Of a stretch of DNA of 64,000 nt, positions 8,393-16,902 are shown one piece after another. Source of the stretch: Ectobacillus sp048976805 (GTDB taxonomy: Bacteria; Bacillota; Bacilli; Bacillales; Bacillaceae_G); contig JBHGUR010000074.1 in the NCBI GenBank assembly GCA_048976805.1, positions 1-64,000 of the forward strand. The letters are read 5' to 3'. Each line of letters starts with the position of its first letter. The stretch's first letter is position 1. Both the position numbers and the translations under genes were made by a program. The notes under the pieces are model-generated. The model did not search any database, had not been told where the DNA came from, and worked only from the letters and a program-made list of their open reading frames with translations.

Positions 8393-9526
8393 TTAAGACA
8401 AAGCTTGCGCCAAGTCTTCAATTAAATCTTCGCCGTCTTCAATTCCAATTGAAATGCGCACTAATGTGTCCGTAATGCCAAGCGCGGCGCGGCGCTCTGC
8501 CGGAATAGAAGCGTGGGTCATTTTAGACGGGACAGAGATTAAGCTTTCGACTGCGCCGAGGCTTTCCGCAAGCGTAAAATATTTAAGCTTGCTCATTAAG
8601 CGATTTAACGTTTCTTCGCTATCAACATCAAAGGAAACGATTGCCCCGAAGCCTTTTGCCTGCGCTTTCGCCGTTTCGTGATTCGGATGCGTTGCCAAGC
8701 CCGGATAATATACCTTCGTTACTTTCGGGTGCTTCCGCAAAAACTCTACAATCATACGGGCGTTCGCTTCGTGCTCCTGCATGCGCACGCCAAGCGTTTT
8801 CAAGCCGCGCAGCAGCAAAAAGCTGTCCTGCGGCCCAAGCACGCCGCCTGTAGAGTTTTGGACAAAGTGCAAATCCTGCGCCAATTGTTCGCTGTTGACA
8901 ACGACAACTCCGGCGACAACGTCGCTATGTCCGCCCAAATATTTCGTCGCGCTATGCAGCACAATATCTGTACCTAATGTAATCGGTTCTTGCCAGTAAG
9001 ATGTCATAAATGTATTATCGACGATTGTAAGCAGATTGTACCGCTTCGCAAGCGCCGCTGTTTTTGCGATGTCTGTTACTTTTAACAGCGGATTGGTCGG
9101 TGTTTCAATATAAATCGCTTTTGTATTCGGGCGGATGGCTGCTTCTACTTCTGCCAAGTTCGTTGTATCAACAAATGTGTGCTCCAAGCCGAAACGGTTT
9201 AATACTTTCGACATGACACGATACGTACCGCCGTACACATCGTCTGTTAATACGATATGATCGCCGCTTGAAAACACCATCATAACGGCTGTAATCGCCG
9301 CCATGCCGGAGCTGAATGCAAAGCCGGCATGGCCGTTTTCTAGCACGGCCATCATCTCTTCCAAGGCAGAGCGTGTCGGATTGCCTGTACGGGAATATTC
9401 ATAGCCTTTATGCTTGCCAATCGCTTCCTGACGATATGTGCTCGTTTGGTAAATCGGAACGGTAACCGCCCCTGTTAGTTCATCTCCAATATGAATACCA
9501 TGAATTAATTTCGTTTTAGCTCTCAT
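8393..9526 (-). CDS. mccB: Cystathionine gamma-lyase / homocysteine gamma-lyase MccB
   Basis: A 377-residue PLP enzyme of the Cys/Met metabolism family (fold type I). It cleaves cystathionine to cysteine, ammonia and 2-oxobutyrate in reverse transsulfuration. Visible features are YSRTGNPTR near residue 45, SSGMAAITA, the VDNTFMTSYWQEP region, the PLP lysine in HSATKYLGGHSD near residue 195, and the C-terminal SLGAVESLISVPSKMTHAS. It starts six bases after mccA and is translationally coupled. Operon position matches B. subtilis mccB. Confidence 0.95.
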   Translation of the reverse strand: MRAKTKLIHGIHIGDELTGAVTVPIYQTSTYRQEAIGKHKGYEYSRTGNPTRSALEEMMAVLENGHAGFAFSSGMAAITAVMMVFSSGDHIVLTDDVYGGTYRVMSKVLNRFGLEHTFVDTTNLAEVEAAIRPNTKAIYIETPTNPLLKVTDIAKTAALAKRYNLLTIVDNTFMTSYWQEPITLGTDIVLHSATKYLGGHSDVVAGVVVVNSEQLAQDLHFVQNSTGGVLGPQDSFLLLRGLKTLGVRMQEHEANARMIVEFLRKHPKVTKVYYPGLATHPNHETAKAQAKGFGAIVSFDVDSEETLNRLMSKLKYFTLAESLGAVESLISVPSKMTHASIPAERRAALGITDTLVRISIGIEDGEDLIEDLAQALS

Positions 9527-9532
9527 TTTGAA

Positions 9533-10456
9533 TTACTCCCATCCTTTGTATATATGTTTGCTTAAATAACGTTCACTGCTGTCCGGAAAAACCGTCACAA
9601 TATTCGTTCCGCTTTTGGCTCGCTGCGCTTCTAACAAACTCGCGTAAAACGCGGCGCCGGAAGAACTTCCGACAAGCAAGCCTTCTTTTTGCGCAAGCTC
9701 CTTTACGCAGCGAAACGCGTCTTGGTCCGATACGGTATGGATGGCATCAAAATAACTAGGATCCATAAAGGATGGCAAAAACTCCATGCCGATTCCTTCT
9801 GTTTCATGCGCGCCCGGCTCTCCTCCATTTAAAATGGAGCCTTCCGGTTCGACAATCACTGTTTTGATTTCAGGCTTTTGCTCCTTTAAATATTTGGCCG
9901 TTCCCATAAATGTGCCGCCTGTGCCAGCGCCGGCAACGAAAACATCAATTTGTCCGTCAAGTTGATTCCAAAGCTCCGGTCCCATTGTTTCGTAATAAGT
10001 CGCCGGATTGGCATCATTGGCAAATTGCTGCGGACAATACGTATTTGGAATCTCCTGCAGCAGTTCTTTCGCCTTTTCAATTGCTCCTGTCATTCCATCC
10101 TCAGTCGGAGTGTTGATAACCGTTGCACCAAGCGCCCTCATTAATTCTTGTTTTTCAATGCTAAACTTTTGCGGTACGCATACGATAACGCGCAAATCAT
10201 ATTGCAGCGCCGCCAGCGCAAGGCCGATTCCTGTATTTCCTGCCGTCGGCTCGATAATTGTGCCTCCTGGCTTGATAAGCCCTTTCTTTAAAGCATCTTC
10301 AATTAGATGCTTCCCTAGCCTATCCTTTACACTTCCGCCCGGATTATAAAATTCCAGCTTTGCAAATAAGCGGACTCCTTCCGGAAGCGAAAAACGCGTA
10401 ATTTCCACAAGCGGCGTATTGCCGATTAGCTCATGAACTCCGCGGTACACCTTCAT
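9533..10456 (-). CDS. mccA: Cystathionine beta-synthase (O-acetylserine-dependent) MccA
   Basis: A 307-residue fold-type II PLP enzyme of the cysteine synthase family. The PLP lysine is in NPGGSVKDRLG near residue 44, TAGNTGIGLA holds the substrate loop, and GAGTGGTFMG binds phosphate. In B. subtilis the product joins homocysteine with O-acetylserine to form cystathionine. It precedes mccB closely. Unlike B. subtilis, it is separated from mtnN by 280 bases containing a terminator and a subfamily C repeat, so it may need its own promoter. Confidence 0.93.
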   Translation of the reverse strand: MKVYRGVHELIGNTPLVEITRFSLPEGVRLFAKLEFYNPGGSVKDRLGKHLIEDALKKGLIKPGGTIIEPTAGNTGIGLALAALQYDLRVIVCVPQKFSIEKQELMRALGATVINTPTEDGMTGAIEKAKELLQEIPNTYCPQQFANDANPATYYETMGPELWNQLDGQIDVFVAGAGTGGTFMGTAKYLKEQKPEIKTVIVEPEGSILNGGEPGAHETEGIGMEFLPSFMDPSYFDAIHTVSDQDAFRCVKELAQKEGLLVGSSSGAAFYASLLEAQRAKSGTNIVTVFPDSSERYLSKHIYKGWE

Positions 10457-10489
10457 GATTAATTGCCTCCCTATCCCAAAACTTCCATT

Positions 10490-10675
10490 ATATTGCAGCT
10501 GTATTTCCTGTATGCTAACTTGCCATTCAACCGTTTGCTATATTAAAGGAAGCGAGACGGGCCCTTGCTTCCCAGCAACGGTTTTTCGCTGCATAGAGCA
10601 CGAGCCGCTTCAAACGCCGCCGGATGCTCTTGCCCTGCTATAAAAAAGGCGATTTTTTATTCACTTATATATTTA
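10490..10675 (-). repeat. Structured-RNA-like repeat, subfamily C, divergent copy in the mtnN-mccA gap
   Basis: On the minus strand it starts ATATATAAGTGAAT then AAAAAATCG, CTTTTTTATA and AGAGCATCCGGC, as in the 25.5-kb copy. A CGAAAAACCG version of the core motif and a GGAAGCAAG element follow. The downstream half is diverged, so the boundary near 10490 is approximate. Confidence 0.6.
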
Positions 10676-10685
10676 TCGACAAAGA

Positions 10686-10729
10686 AAAAGACAACTGCTA
10701 TGCAAGCCTTTATAAAACAGTTGTCTTTT
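10686..10729 (-). terminator. Terminator after mtnN
   Basis: AAAAGACAACTG (10686-10697) pairs with CAGTTGTCTTTT (10718-10729). It should end most transcripts before the repeat and mccA. Confidence 0.75.
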
Positions 10730-10736
10730 CAGCCGC

Positions 10737-11432
10737 TTATTTCATCTCTTGCAGCATCTTAATGATGAAGTTTGTAGAGTGAAGCGCCGCTTTATCTAAA
10801 AACTGGTCAAATGATACATCGGATTCTTTGCCGGCAATATCGGAAAGCGCGCGGATGATAACAAACGGCACATTATATTGATGGCATACTTGCGCGACCG
10901 CAGCTGCTTCCATTTCTACTGCATGTAAATCCTCAAATTTGCCGCGGACAAATTCCACGCGCTCTGGGTCGTTCATAAATGAATCTCCGGTTGCAATCGT
11001 TCCTTTTACAACCTGCACGCCTTCCATTGTTTTCATGCATTCCTCTGCCAATGCGACAAGCTCTTTATCCGCTTCAAACGCCGCCGGCATGCCCGGCACT
11101 TGGCCATACTCATAATCAAATGCTGTTACATCCACATCGTGATGGCGAACATCTGTTGAAATGACAACATCCCCGACATTCAACGAATGGTGGAAGCCGC
11201 CCGCAGAGCCTGTGTTGATAACCTTCTCAGGCTGGTAGCGCTCAAGCAAAATCGTTGTCGACATCGCCGCGTTTACTTTGCCGATGCCAGATTTCAACAA
11301 TATAACTTCATGGCCTAATAATGTTCCTTTTGTGAACTCGCAGCCTGCTACCGTTTCCGTTTCCGCATTTTCTAGTTTATCGCGCAAAATGCGCACCTCT
11401 TCTTCCATTGCTCCAATTACAGCGATTTTCAA
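10737..11432 (-). CDS. mtnN: 5'-Methylthioadenosine/S-adenosylhomocysteine nucleosidase
   Basis: A 231-residue nucleosidase that removes adenine from methylthioadenosine and S-adenosylhomocysteine, feeding methionine salvage and the S-ribosylhomocysteine route. The MTAN family signatures are clear: MKIAVIGAMEEEV at the start (catalytic Glu12), NTGSAGG, VVKGTIATGDSF, VEMEAAAVAQVC and RALSDIAG with the catalytic Asp. It lies directly downstream of yrrT, as in B. subtilis. Length is typical. Confidence 0.97.
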   Translation of the reverse strand: MKIAVIGAMEEEVRILRDKLENAETETVAGCEFTKGTLLGHEVILLKSGIGKVNAAMSTTILLERYQPEKVINTGSAGGFHHSLNVGDVVISTDVRHHDVDVTAFDYEYGQVPGMPAAFEADKELVALAEECMKTMEGVQVVKGTIATGDSFMNDPERVEFVRGKFEDLHAVEMEAAAVAQVCHQYNVPFVIIRALSDIAGKESDVSFDQFLDKAALHSTNFIIKMLQEMK

Positions 11433-11449
11433 AATAAGATCCCTCTTTC

Positions 11450-12088
11450 TTAATTCTTAGTGGCCTCCATAATCCACACAAAGTGATTATAGCGAGAGAA
11501 CGTCACGTGGAAGCCGTTATCTTCAAAGATAATCTGCATAATCGGAATGAGCGTATAATATTCGCTTTGCAAATCGTTTGCCAACTTGCAAAAACCTTGC
11601 TCAATTGCCGTTTGCACAGTCTTATCATATGCCTCTCGGTCTGTAAATATAGTGTCAGCAAACACTATTTTACCACCTTTATTTAAGAATTGACTATATT
11701 TCTCTATCGCTTTTCGTTTTTCCGCGTCTGTAAGGTGATGAAACGCATATGTGCTTACAATCGTATTAATACGATCTGGGATCTCAAAATTTAAAAAATC
11801 TCCTTCTATAATTTTTATAGTATTTGGAAGTTTTTGCTTGGCGATGCTTCGCATTTCCCGAGACGGCTCAATGCCGTAAATGGTATAGCCGGCATCAAGA
11901 AATTTCCGCGTCAAGTTTCCTGTGCCAACTCCAAACTCAAGAACTGTGCCAATTGACTTTTCAACAACCCCTTCCAAAATAGCTTCATAATTCGCAAATA
12001 CTTCTTTATATTCATCGTCTTCTCCCGCAACAAAGGAGTCGTACGTATGTGCCCATTCATCAAACAGCTCGTTAAATTCAGTACCCAT
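11450..12088 (-). CDS. yrrT: SAM-dependent methyltransferase YrrT
   Basis: A 212-residue class I methyltransferase. The N-terminus (MGTEFNELFDEWAHTYDSFV) is characteristic of YrrT, and the SAM-binding loop is VLEFGVGTGNLTRKF near residues 49-63, followed by GIEPS. It heads the yrrT-mtnN-mccA-mccB sulfur operon and probably makes S-adenosylhomocysteine for the next enzyme. The methyl acceptor is unknown. The start at 12088 is chosen because AAAGGGGAA lies just upstream. The frame stays open for 27 further codons but these have no ribosome site. Confidence 0.9.
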   Translation of the reverse strand: MGTEFNELFDEWAHTYDSFVAGEDDEYKEVFANYEAILEGVVEKSIGTVLEFGVGTGNLTRKFLDAGYTIYGIEPSREMRSIAKQKLPNTIKIIEGDFLNFEIPDRINTIVSTYAFHHLTDAEKRKAIEKYSQFLNKGGKIVFADTIFTDREAYDKTVQTAIEQGFCKLANDLQSEYYTLIPIMQIIFEDNGFHVTFSRYNHFVWIMEATKN

Positions 12089-12124
12089 AATTAAATTCCC
12101 CTTTTTCTTATCGATTTTATCAGT

Positions 12125-12153
12125 ATAATATGCCGGATCTCCCAGAAAGTCAA
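12125..12153 (-). promoter_or_regulatory. Promoter of the yrrT operon
   Basis: On the minus strand TTGACT (12153-12148) is followed after 17 bases by TATTAT (12130-12125), about 37 bases before the yrrT start codon. This is a near-consensus sigma-A promoter. No CymR box could be assigned with confidence. Confidence 0.75.
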
Positions 12154-12230
12154 TACAATTGTGAAACATGGCAATTTCTGGGCTTCTTTGCTACACTTAT
12201 AAACAGAATACTGTAAGGGAAGGGATCTAT

Positions 12231-12446
12231 ATGTCATTATCATTTGAGATGATTGAAGATAAGGTTGAATTTTTTGAGGCGGCAGATTTACCAACATTAG
12301 AAAAGAAAATTAACGAGCAAATCGAGCATAACCGCGCGCTGCTGCTTGAAGTAAACAGCGTGTCCCACCAGATGCATGTCGACAACGACAGCAAGCGCCC
12401 CTACTATAGCGCGGTTGTCCATTTTAAATTGAAGAAACTCCGCTGA
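12231..12446 (+). CDS. yrzA: DUF2536-family protein YrzA
   Basis: A 71-residue soluble protein (MSLSFEMIEDKVEFFEAADL to the tail FKLKKLR). Its position between yrrS and yrrT and its sequence match YrzA (DUF2536), a small conserved Bacillus protein of unknown role. AGGGAAGGGA lies before the ATG. It is transcribed opposite to both neighbours. Confidence 0.8.
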   Translation: MSLSFEMIEDKVEFFEAADLPTLEKKINEQIEHNRALLLEVNSVSHQMHVDNDSKRPYYSAVVHFKLKKLR

Positions 12447-12556
12447 TTGGTAATCTGTCTGTATATTTCATTCCTAAACTTGGCGTGTAAGAAAAGCGCA
12501 GGGCGCCCAAAGCTAGACACTTATCTGAATTGAGATTCTATACTTTCTTACCTTTT

Positions 12557-12674
12557 GGCTCTGTTAAACTTGAGTGTTGGTTTTCCACTACAGGCGGACG
12601 CTTTCCGCGGGCGGGGCCGCCTTTCATTCTAAATCAACAAATGAATCCAAATCAACATGAGCCTTTAACAGAGA
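12557..12674 (-). mobile_element. MITE family A, copy 2 (inside composite)
   Basis: GGCTCTGTTAAACTTGAG at the left and TTTAACAGAGA at the right, with the interior block CCACTACAGGCGGACGC and a shortened centre. Confidence 0.85.
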
Positions 12675-12715
12675 CATCCATGCAAGAATATAACTCGCAC
12701 CACGATAGATAAAAA

Positions 12716-12946
12716 ATTTTTATTTTTTAGGGTAAGCCGATGTTGATTTTTATATCACGTACGTCTGTACATCGCCGCTATGCAGACATTGCAACCCGCA
12801 CTTATCTTCTCCCTCTGGTTTTCCTTTGGACGAGGCAGAACTAGGCCCTGACCGTTACGATATACGGCCGGGAGCACTCTCCCCTTCTAAAAAGAAGGGT
12901 TTACATCAACACTAACGTTTAACACAGATTATTTTTTAGGGTAGCC
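12716..12946 (-). repeat. Structured-RNA-like repeat, subfamily B, copy 2 (inside composite)
   Basis: Nearly identical to copy 1 through the core. TTTTTTAGGGTA-type direct repeats occur at both borders (about 12720 and 12932). Confidence 0.85.
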
Positions 12947-12958
12947 TACCTTTTAAAA

Positions 12959-12990
12959 AAGAAGAGCGCTTTTTAAAAAGCGCTCTTCTT
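12959..12990 (-). terminator. Terminator overlapping the yrrS stop codon
   Basis: AAGAAGAGCGCTTTTT and its exact complement form a 16-bp palindrome, followed by T residues on the minus strand. Confidence 0.85.
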
Positions 12991-13616
12991 TACTTCATCT
13001 GCTGAACTAATGTCGGCTGCCAGCCTTCATTTTCCACCCATTCAATATAAACCTTGTATACTTGCTTCGTGCCCTTTTCCTGCACCGTTCCAATCGCCTT
13101 GTTCGGCCCGTTGTTTCCAAGAAATAATATCGTCAGCGTATCCGAAGGAATGTTTAACGCATATGCAATAGATTCCACCATTTCTTTCCAATCCTGTGAA
13201 TTCATATCAAACTGCGTTGAATGTGGCTCACTTTGAGAAGTGCCAATTGGCTTCCACGAAGGGTTTGTATACGCCTCTGCAACCTTCGGGTCCTGTTGGT
13301 CTTGTATAATTACTTTTTTATCTTCCACAGGCTGCGTTACTGTTACAGCCTTTTCTTTGGCCGTTGTTTCTGTTTCCCTGTCTGTTTTTTCTTTCTTCTT
13401 TGACTCTTCTTTCTCGGAAGATTTCGTACTTTCAGTTTGTTGTTTTATGCTCTCGTTCCCTTTTGTAGCTGCCTGTTCTTCTGGAGAGGAGAACACCTGG
13501 TAAGCCACTGCTGCGACAACAAGCAGAACCGCCCCGATTAGAAGGTTCAAAAGCATCCATTTGCGGCGTTTTTGCTTTTTCGCTTCAAATCGCGAACTGT
13601 CCGGAAATTGTGTCAT
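12990..13616 (-). CDS. yrrS: YrrS-like (DUF1510) membrane-anchored protein
   Basis: A 208-residue protein. A basic N-terminus (RFEAKKQKRRKW) is followed by one membrane helix (about residues 22-43, LLNLLIGAVLLVVAAVAYQVF), then a low-complexity Lys/Glu/Ser/Thr-rich linker and a C-terminal DUF1510 domain (PSWKPIGTSQ, FDMNSQDWKEMVESI, WQPTLVQQM). It is adjacent to the class B penicillin-binding protein gene, as in Bacillus, and presumably acts at the outer membrane face. The ATG at 13616 has GGAGGT upstream. The biochemical role is not established. Confidence 0.85.
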   Translation of the reverse strand: MTQFPDSSRFEAKKQKRRKWMLLNLLIGAVLLVVAAVAYQVFSSPEEQAATKGNESIKQQTESTKSSEKEESKKKEKTDRETETTAKEKAVTVTQPVEDKKVIIQDQQDPKVAEAYTNPSWKPIGTSQSEPHSTQFDMNSQDWKEMVESIAYALNIPSDTLTILFLGNNGPNKAIGTVQEKGTKQVYKVYIEWVENEGWQPTLVQQMK

Positions 13617-13726
13617 TTTCCAACCTCCATCCATGATGTTTTCACATACCCCTTATTGTAGCACCAAATTCCCAATCATTGAAGAAGGAAGTATACATTG
13701 TTACAAAACAAAAATATTTGTCATAT

Positions 13727-15514
13727 CTACCGCGGTTCCACATCTCTGTTCGTCTCCTGCTCCCACCGCGCGACGGCTTTTACAGTCTCTGCAAAAACCG
13801 TTTTAGAAGCATTCTCAGCCTTGTCCGTTTCCAGTTCCACCGAAACTAACGCATAGCGCGGGTTATCATGCGGGAAATAACCGGCAAACCAGCGATTCAC
13901 TTTATGCTCCTTGCCCGTTTGTGCAGTGCCGGACTTTCCTGCTATCGATAAAGGCAACCCTTCATACGCTGCACCTGTTCCGTTTGGTGAAGAAACAACG
14001 CCTCTTAACAGTTCTTGCACTTTGTGAACCGTTTTAGGGGACAATTGCTCTCCAGCCAGCTTATGGTTTGGAAAACGGTACAGCTTTGCGCCGTTTTTAT
14101 ATTCGATTTCCCGCACGGCCTTCACCTCCAGCTTTTCGCCCCCGCGCGCGATTGTCGCCATCATATTGGCTACGGCAAGCGGCGACAAGCGAACATCCTT
14201 CTGGCCGATGGCAGTTTGCGCGATTGCTTTTTTTACACTTTTATCACGCTCATCTGTCCAGATTGTCCCTTTCTGTTCTTCCTCCAGCTGACGAAATTCC
14301 GGAAAATGAAAAACATGCCCCTTCCAGCCGACCGTCCCTGTTACACCAAGAATATTCGCATATTTTTCAATTATATTTTTATCTTTTTGCACAAGCTCCT
14401 GTCCTAAATCAGCAAATGTGCGATTGCAGCTGCGGGCAAAGCTTTCTTCAAATGTCAGCATTCCCATCGGCCGTTCTGCCGTTCCTTCGCCGTACGGGTT
14501 GCTATTGCAATCAAACGTGCGCCCAGGCGCATTCAACCCATGATCAATTGCTGCTGCCGCAATCACCGTTTTAAATACAGAACCGGGAAATTGCGGACTC
14601 AGCATATAATTTACGGCTCCCTGCCGATATGCTTCAATACTTGACGTATTAAGGGACGGATTGCTAACCATGGCCAATATTTCATTTGTTTTGACATCAA
14701 GCAGCACAATTCCTCCTTTTTCCAACCCGGACTGCTTCACAATTTCCTCCGCTCTTGCTTGCAGCGTTTTGTCAATTGTCGTTTGAATGATAACCGGATA
14801 AAACGGATTGGCCGGTTTTGTATATTTTACGTTTTTGCCGAAAATAGGCTCACCTTGCCGGTCAACATGATATAACAGCTTCGCTTCCCCATCTGTAAGC
14901 AAAAATTCATCAAACGTGCGCTGTAATCCAGAAATGCCGATTGGGGTCGTTTTCGTTATTTTTCCTTGCTTCAGCTTATCTCCGTACCGCTTTTCCAGCT
15001 CCATCGCATTTTCTCCGGTCAAGCCAATTAAATGCTCCGCTAGCGCCTGTTCTCCTTTTACCCGGGCGTTGGCCGCCACTACACCGGGAATGCCAAGCTC
15101 ATTAATTGCTTTCATTTGCTTTTCAGTGAGTCGCATCGCCTTGCCTTCCTTTTGAAAAACAAACGGTGCATCCGCCCGCCGAATCTGTTCTGTAAACTCT
15201 GAAACATCTGTATCCAATATGTGCGCTACCTTTTGCCGAGGCCACTGCATATTGGTAAGAAACGGAAATAAAATCAAACTTGGATGATAATCATCTGTTA
15301 ACGCCTCTCCGTTTCGATCCGTAAATCTTCCTCTGCCGTCATCGAGCACAACCGTATGCGTGCGCTGTGCAACGCTTTTTTCCAGTAAATTAATATGCCG
15401 ATCTGAAAACGACTCCGTCGCGATTAATTGAAGCTGCATTAATCTGCCCATCAATAATAGTATTATCCCCACAAAGCAAACAAGAACAGCAATTGCACGT
15501 TTTCTCCATTTCAT
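13727..15514 (-). CDS. pbpI: Class B penicillin-binding protein PbpI (PBP4b)
   Basis: A 595-residue transpeptidase with one N-terminal membrane helix (KRAIAVLVCFVGIILLLMG), a PBP dimerisation domain and a transpeptidase domain. The catalytic motifs are SVFK (SxxK, in PQFPGSVFKTV), SCN (in FARSCNRTF) and KSGTAQTG. It cross-links peptidoglycan outside the membrane. Order with greA upstream and yrrS downstream equals that of B. subtilis pbpI (yrrR). Its GAGGTG ribosome site lies in the 3' arm of the greA terminator hairpin, so initiation may depend on how that stem folds. Confidence 0.93.
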   Translation of the reverse strand: MKWRKRAIAVLVCFVGIILLLMGRLMQLQLIATESFSDRHINLLEKSVAQRTHTVVLDDGRGRFTDRNGEALTDDYHPSLILFPFLTNMQWPRQKVAHILDTDVSEFTEQIRRADAPFVFQKEGKAMRLTEKQMKAINELGIPGVVAANARVKGEQALAEHLIGLTGENAMELEKRYGDKLKQGKITKTTPIGISGLQRTFDEFLLTDGEAKLLYHVDRQGEPIFGKNVKYTKPANPFYPVIIQTTIDKTLQARAEEIVKQSGLEKGGIVLLDVKTNEILAMVSNPSLNTSSIEAYRQGAVNYMLSPQFPGSVFKTVIAAAAIDHGLNAPGRTFDCNSNPYGEGTAERPMGMLTFEESFARSCNRTFADLGQELVQKDKNIIEKYANILGVTGTVGWKGHVFHFPEFRQLEEEQKGTIWTDERDKSVKKAIAQTAIGQKDVRLSPLAVANMMATIARGGEKLEVKAVREIEYKNGAKLYRFPNHKLAGEQLSPKTVHKVQELLRGVVSSPNGTGAAYEGLPLSIAGKSGTAQTGKEHKVNRWFAGYFPHDNPRYALVSVELETDKAENASKTVFAETVKAVARWEQETNRDVEPR

Positions 15515-15520
15515 ACAAAA

Positions 15521-15552
15521 AACACCTCGTCTTACAGTTTCGACGAGGTGTT
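15521..15552 (-). terminator. greA terminator that also contains the pbpI ribosome binding site
   Basis: AACACCTCGTC and GACGAGGTGTT form an 11-bp stem followed by six T on the minus strand. The GAGGTG in the 3' arm is eight bases from the pbpI ATG. Confidence 0.85.
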
Positions 15553-15616
15553 ATATATTTCATACATCATATTATACATGAAGTTTACCTGTTTTCCTCA
15601 AAAAGGAACCATGCAT

Positions 15617-16093
15617 TTAGCTTACGGAAACAATCCTTACGCGCATATCCCCGCCCGGCGTCTGTACAGTAACTTCATCTCCGACTTGTTTGCCAAGAAG
15701 CGTTTTGGCGATTGGAGAGTCGTTTGAAATTTTCCCTTCAAACGGATCTGCTTCCGCGCTTCCCACAATTGTGTAAGTTTCTTCATCTCCATCCGGCAGC
15801 TCGACAAACGTAACCTTTTTCCCTAATGTTACCGTTGTGGAGTTTGCCGCATCTTCTTCAATGATAACCGCATTGCGGATCATATTTTCAATTTGCGTAA
15901 TGCGCCCTTCTACGAATGCTTGTTCATCTTTTGCCGCATCGTACTCAGAGTTCTCGGAAAGGTCGCCGAAGCTGCGCGCAATTTTAATGCGCTCTACAAC
16001 TTCTTTACGCTTTACCGTTTTTAAATATTCTAGTTCTTGCTCAAGCTTTTCTTTACCCGCCTGAGTCATTGGATATGTTTTTTCTATTGCCAT
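15617..16093 (-). CDS. greA: Transcript cleavage factor GreA
   Basis: A 158-residue factor that enters the secondary channel of RNA polymerase and stimulates cleavage of backtracked RNA. It has the N-terminal coiled coil (EKLEQELEYLKTVKRKEVVERI) with the tip acidic pair in GDLSENSEYDAAKDEQ (Asp and Glu near residues 42-45). The C-terminal FKBP-like domain ends VTVQTPGGDMRVRIVSVS. The ATG at 16093 has AAAGGAG upstream. Length is normal. Confidence 0.98.
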   Translation of the reverse strand: MAIEKTYPMTQAGKEKLEQELEYLKTVKRKEVVERIKIARSFGDLSENSEYDAAKDEQAFVEGRITQIENMIRNAVIIEEDAANSTTVTLGKKVTFVELPDGDEETYTIVGSAEADPFEGKISNDSPIAKTLLGKQVGDEVTVQTPGGDMRVRIVSVS

Positions 16094-16155
16094 GTTTTCC
16101 ACTCCTTTTCTGTCTGCCAATCCCCCGCCACGAGGAGCCTACTATATAAAGATGT

Positions 16156-16177
16156 CCTCACCTGGCACCAGGTGAGG
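16156..16177. promoter_or_regulatory. Perfect palindrome between udk and greA
   Basis: CCTCACCTGG and CCAGGTGAGG separated by CA. No T run follows on either strand, so it is either a weak terminator or an operator. Role unknown. Confidence 0.4.
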
Positions 16178-16246
16178 CTGCATGTTCCATTGTATTCGCT
16201 AGGAAGAGAAAAAATCCCTTCTCTATCGACGTCTTTTTCTATGCTA

Positions 16247-16885
16247 TTACAAAATCACTTTTTCTTCAAGGATTGTGCCAATTTTTGTGACCATTATATC
16301 GATAGCAACATGGTTTTGGCCGCCCTCCGGGATAATAATATCGGCATAACGCTTGGATGGCTCAATAAATTGGTTATGCATCGGACGGACAACATTTACG
16401 TACTGCTCAATTACTGATTCCATCGTGCGGCCGCGCTCTTGAATATCGCGCTGCATACGGCGCAAAATGCGAATATCCGCGTCCGTATCCACAAACAGCT
16501 TAATATCCATCAAGTCGCGCAGACGCTTATCTTCCAAAACAAGAATGCCCTCTAAAATAATAACATCCTTTGGCTCAACAAAAATGACTTCCTGCGAGCG
16601 CGTATGCAACTTATAATCGTAAACCGGTTTTTCAATCGGCCTATACTGAAGAAGCTCTTTAATATGCTCAATTAACAGATCATTGTCAAACGCCAGCGGA
16701 TGGTCATAATTTGTTTTCAGGCGCTCTTCAAGCGGCAGGTCGCTTTGGTCCTTATAGTAATAATCCTGTTCCAGCATTAAAATAGAATGACCTTGAAAAT
16801 GGTCGAAAATTGCTTTTGTCACACTCGTTTTGCCTGATCCAGAGCCCCCGGCAATCCCGATGACAACGGGCTTTTTCTTCCCCAT
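16247..16885 (-). CDS. udk: Uridine kinase
   Basis: A 212-residue P-loop kinase (GIAGGSGSGKTSV near residues 9-21) that phosphorylates uridine and cytidine with GTP or ATP in pyrimidine salvage. Other family marks are LEQDYYYKD, NYDHPLAFD, KPVYDYKLHTR and RRMQRDIQERGR. It lies 17 bases after trhP2 and before greA, as in Bacillus. Length is standard. Confidence 0.97.
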   Translation of the reverse strand: MGKKKPVVIGIAGGSGSGKTSVTKAIFDHFQGHSILMLEQDYYYKDQSDLPLEERLKTNYDHPLAFDNDLLIEHIKELLQYRPIEKPVYDYKLHTRSQEVIFVEPKDVIILEGILVLEDKRLRDLMDIKLFVDTDADIRILRRMQRDIQERGRTMESVIEQYVNVVRPMHNQFIEPSKRYADIIIPEGGQNHVAIDIMVTKIGTILEEKVIL

Positions 16886-16902
16886 AGTACTACCACGCTT
16901 TC

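Larger units (their letters stand above)
12557..12946 (-). mobile_element. A+B composite repeat element, copy 1
   Basis: A MITE-A copy (12557-12674) is followed by a shared unique spacer of about 35 bases (ATCCATGCAAGAATATAACT and on) and a subfamily B copy. The outer ends are GGCTCTG and GGGTAGCC. The whole unit is flanked by TACCTTTT at 12549-12556 and 12947-12954, a perfect 8-bp duplication. The same composite occurs inverted at 25154-25511. It therefore appears to have moved as one element. Confidence 0.85.

Noticed and set aside
16156..16177. Udk-greA palindrome as a terminator
   Set aside because: The stem is perfect but no T run follows on either strand, so it is listed as a regulatory palindrome of unknown role.
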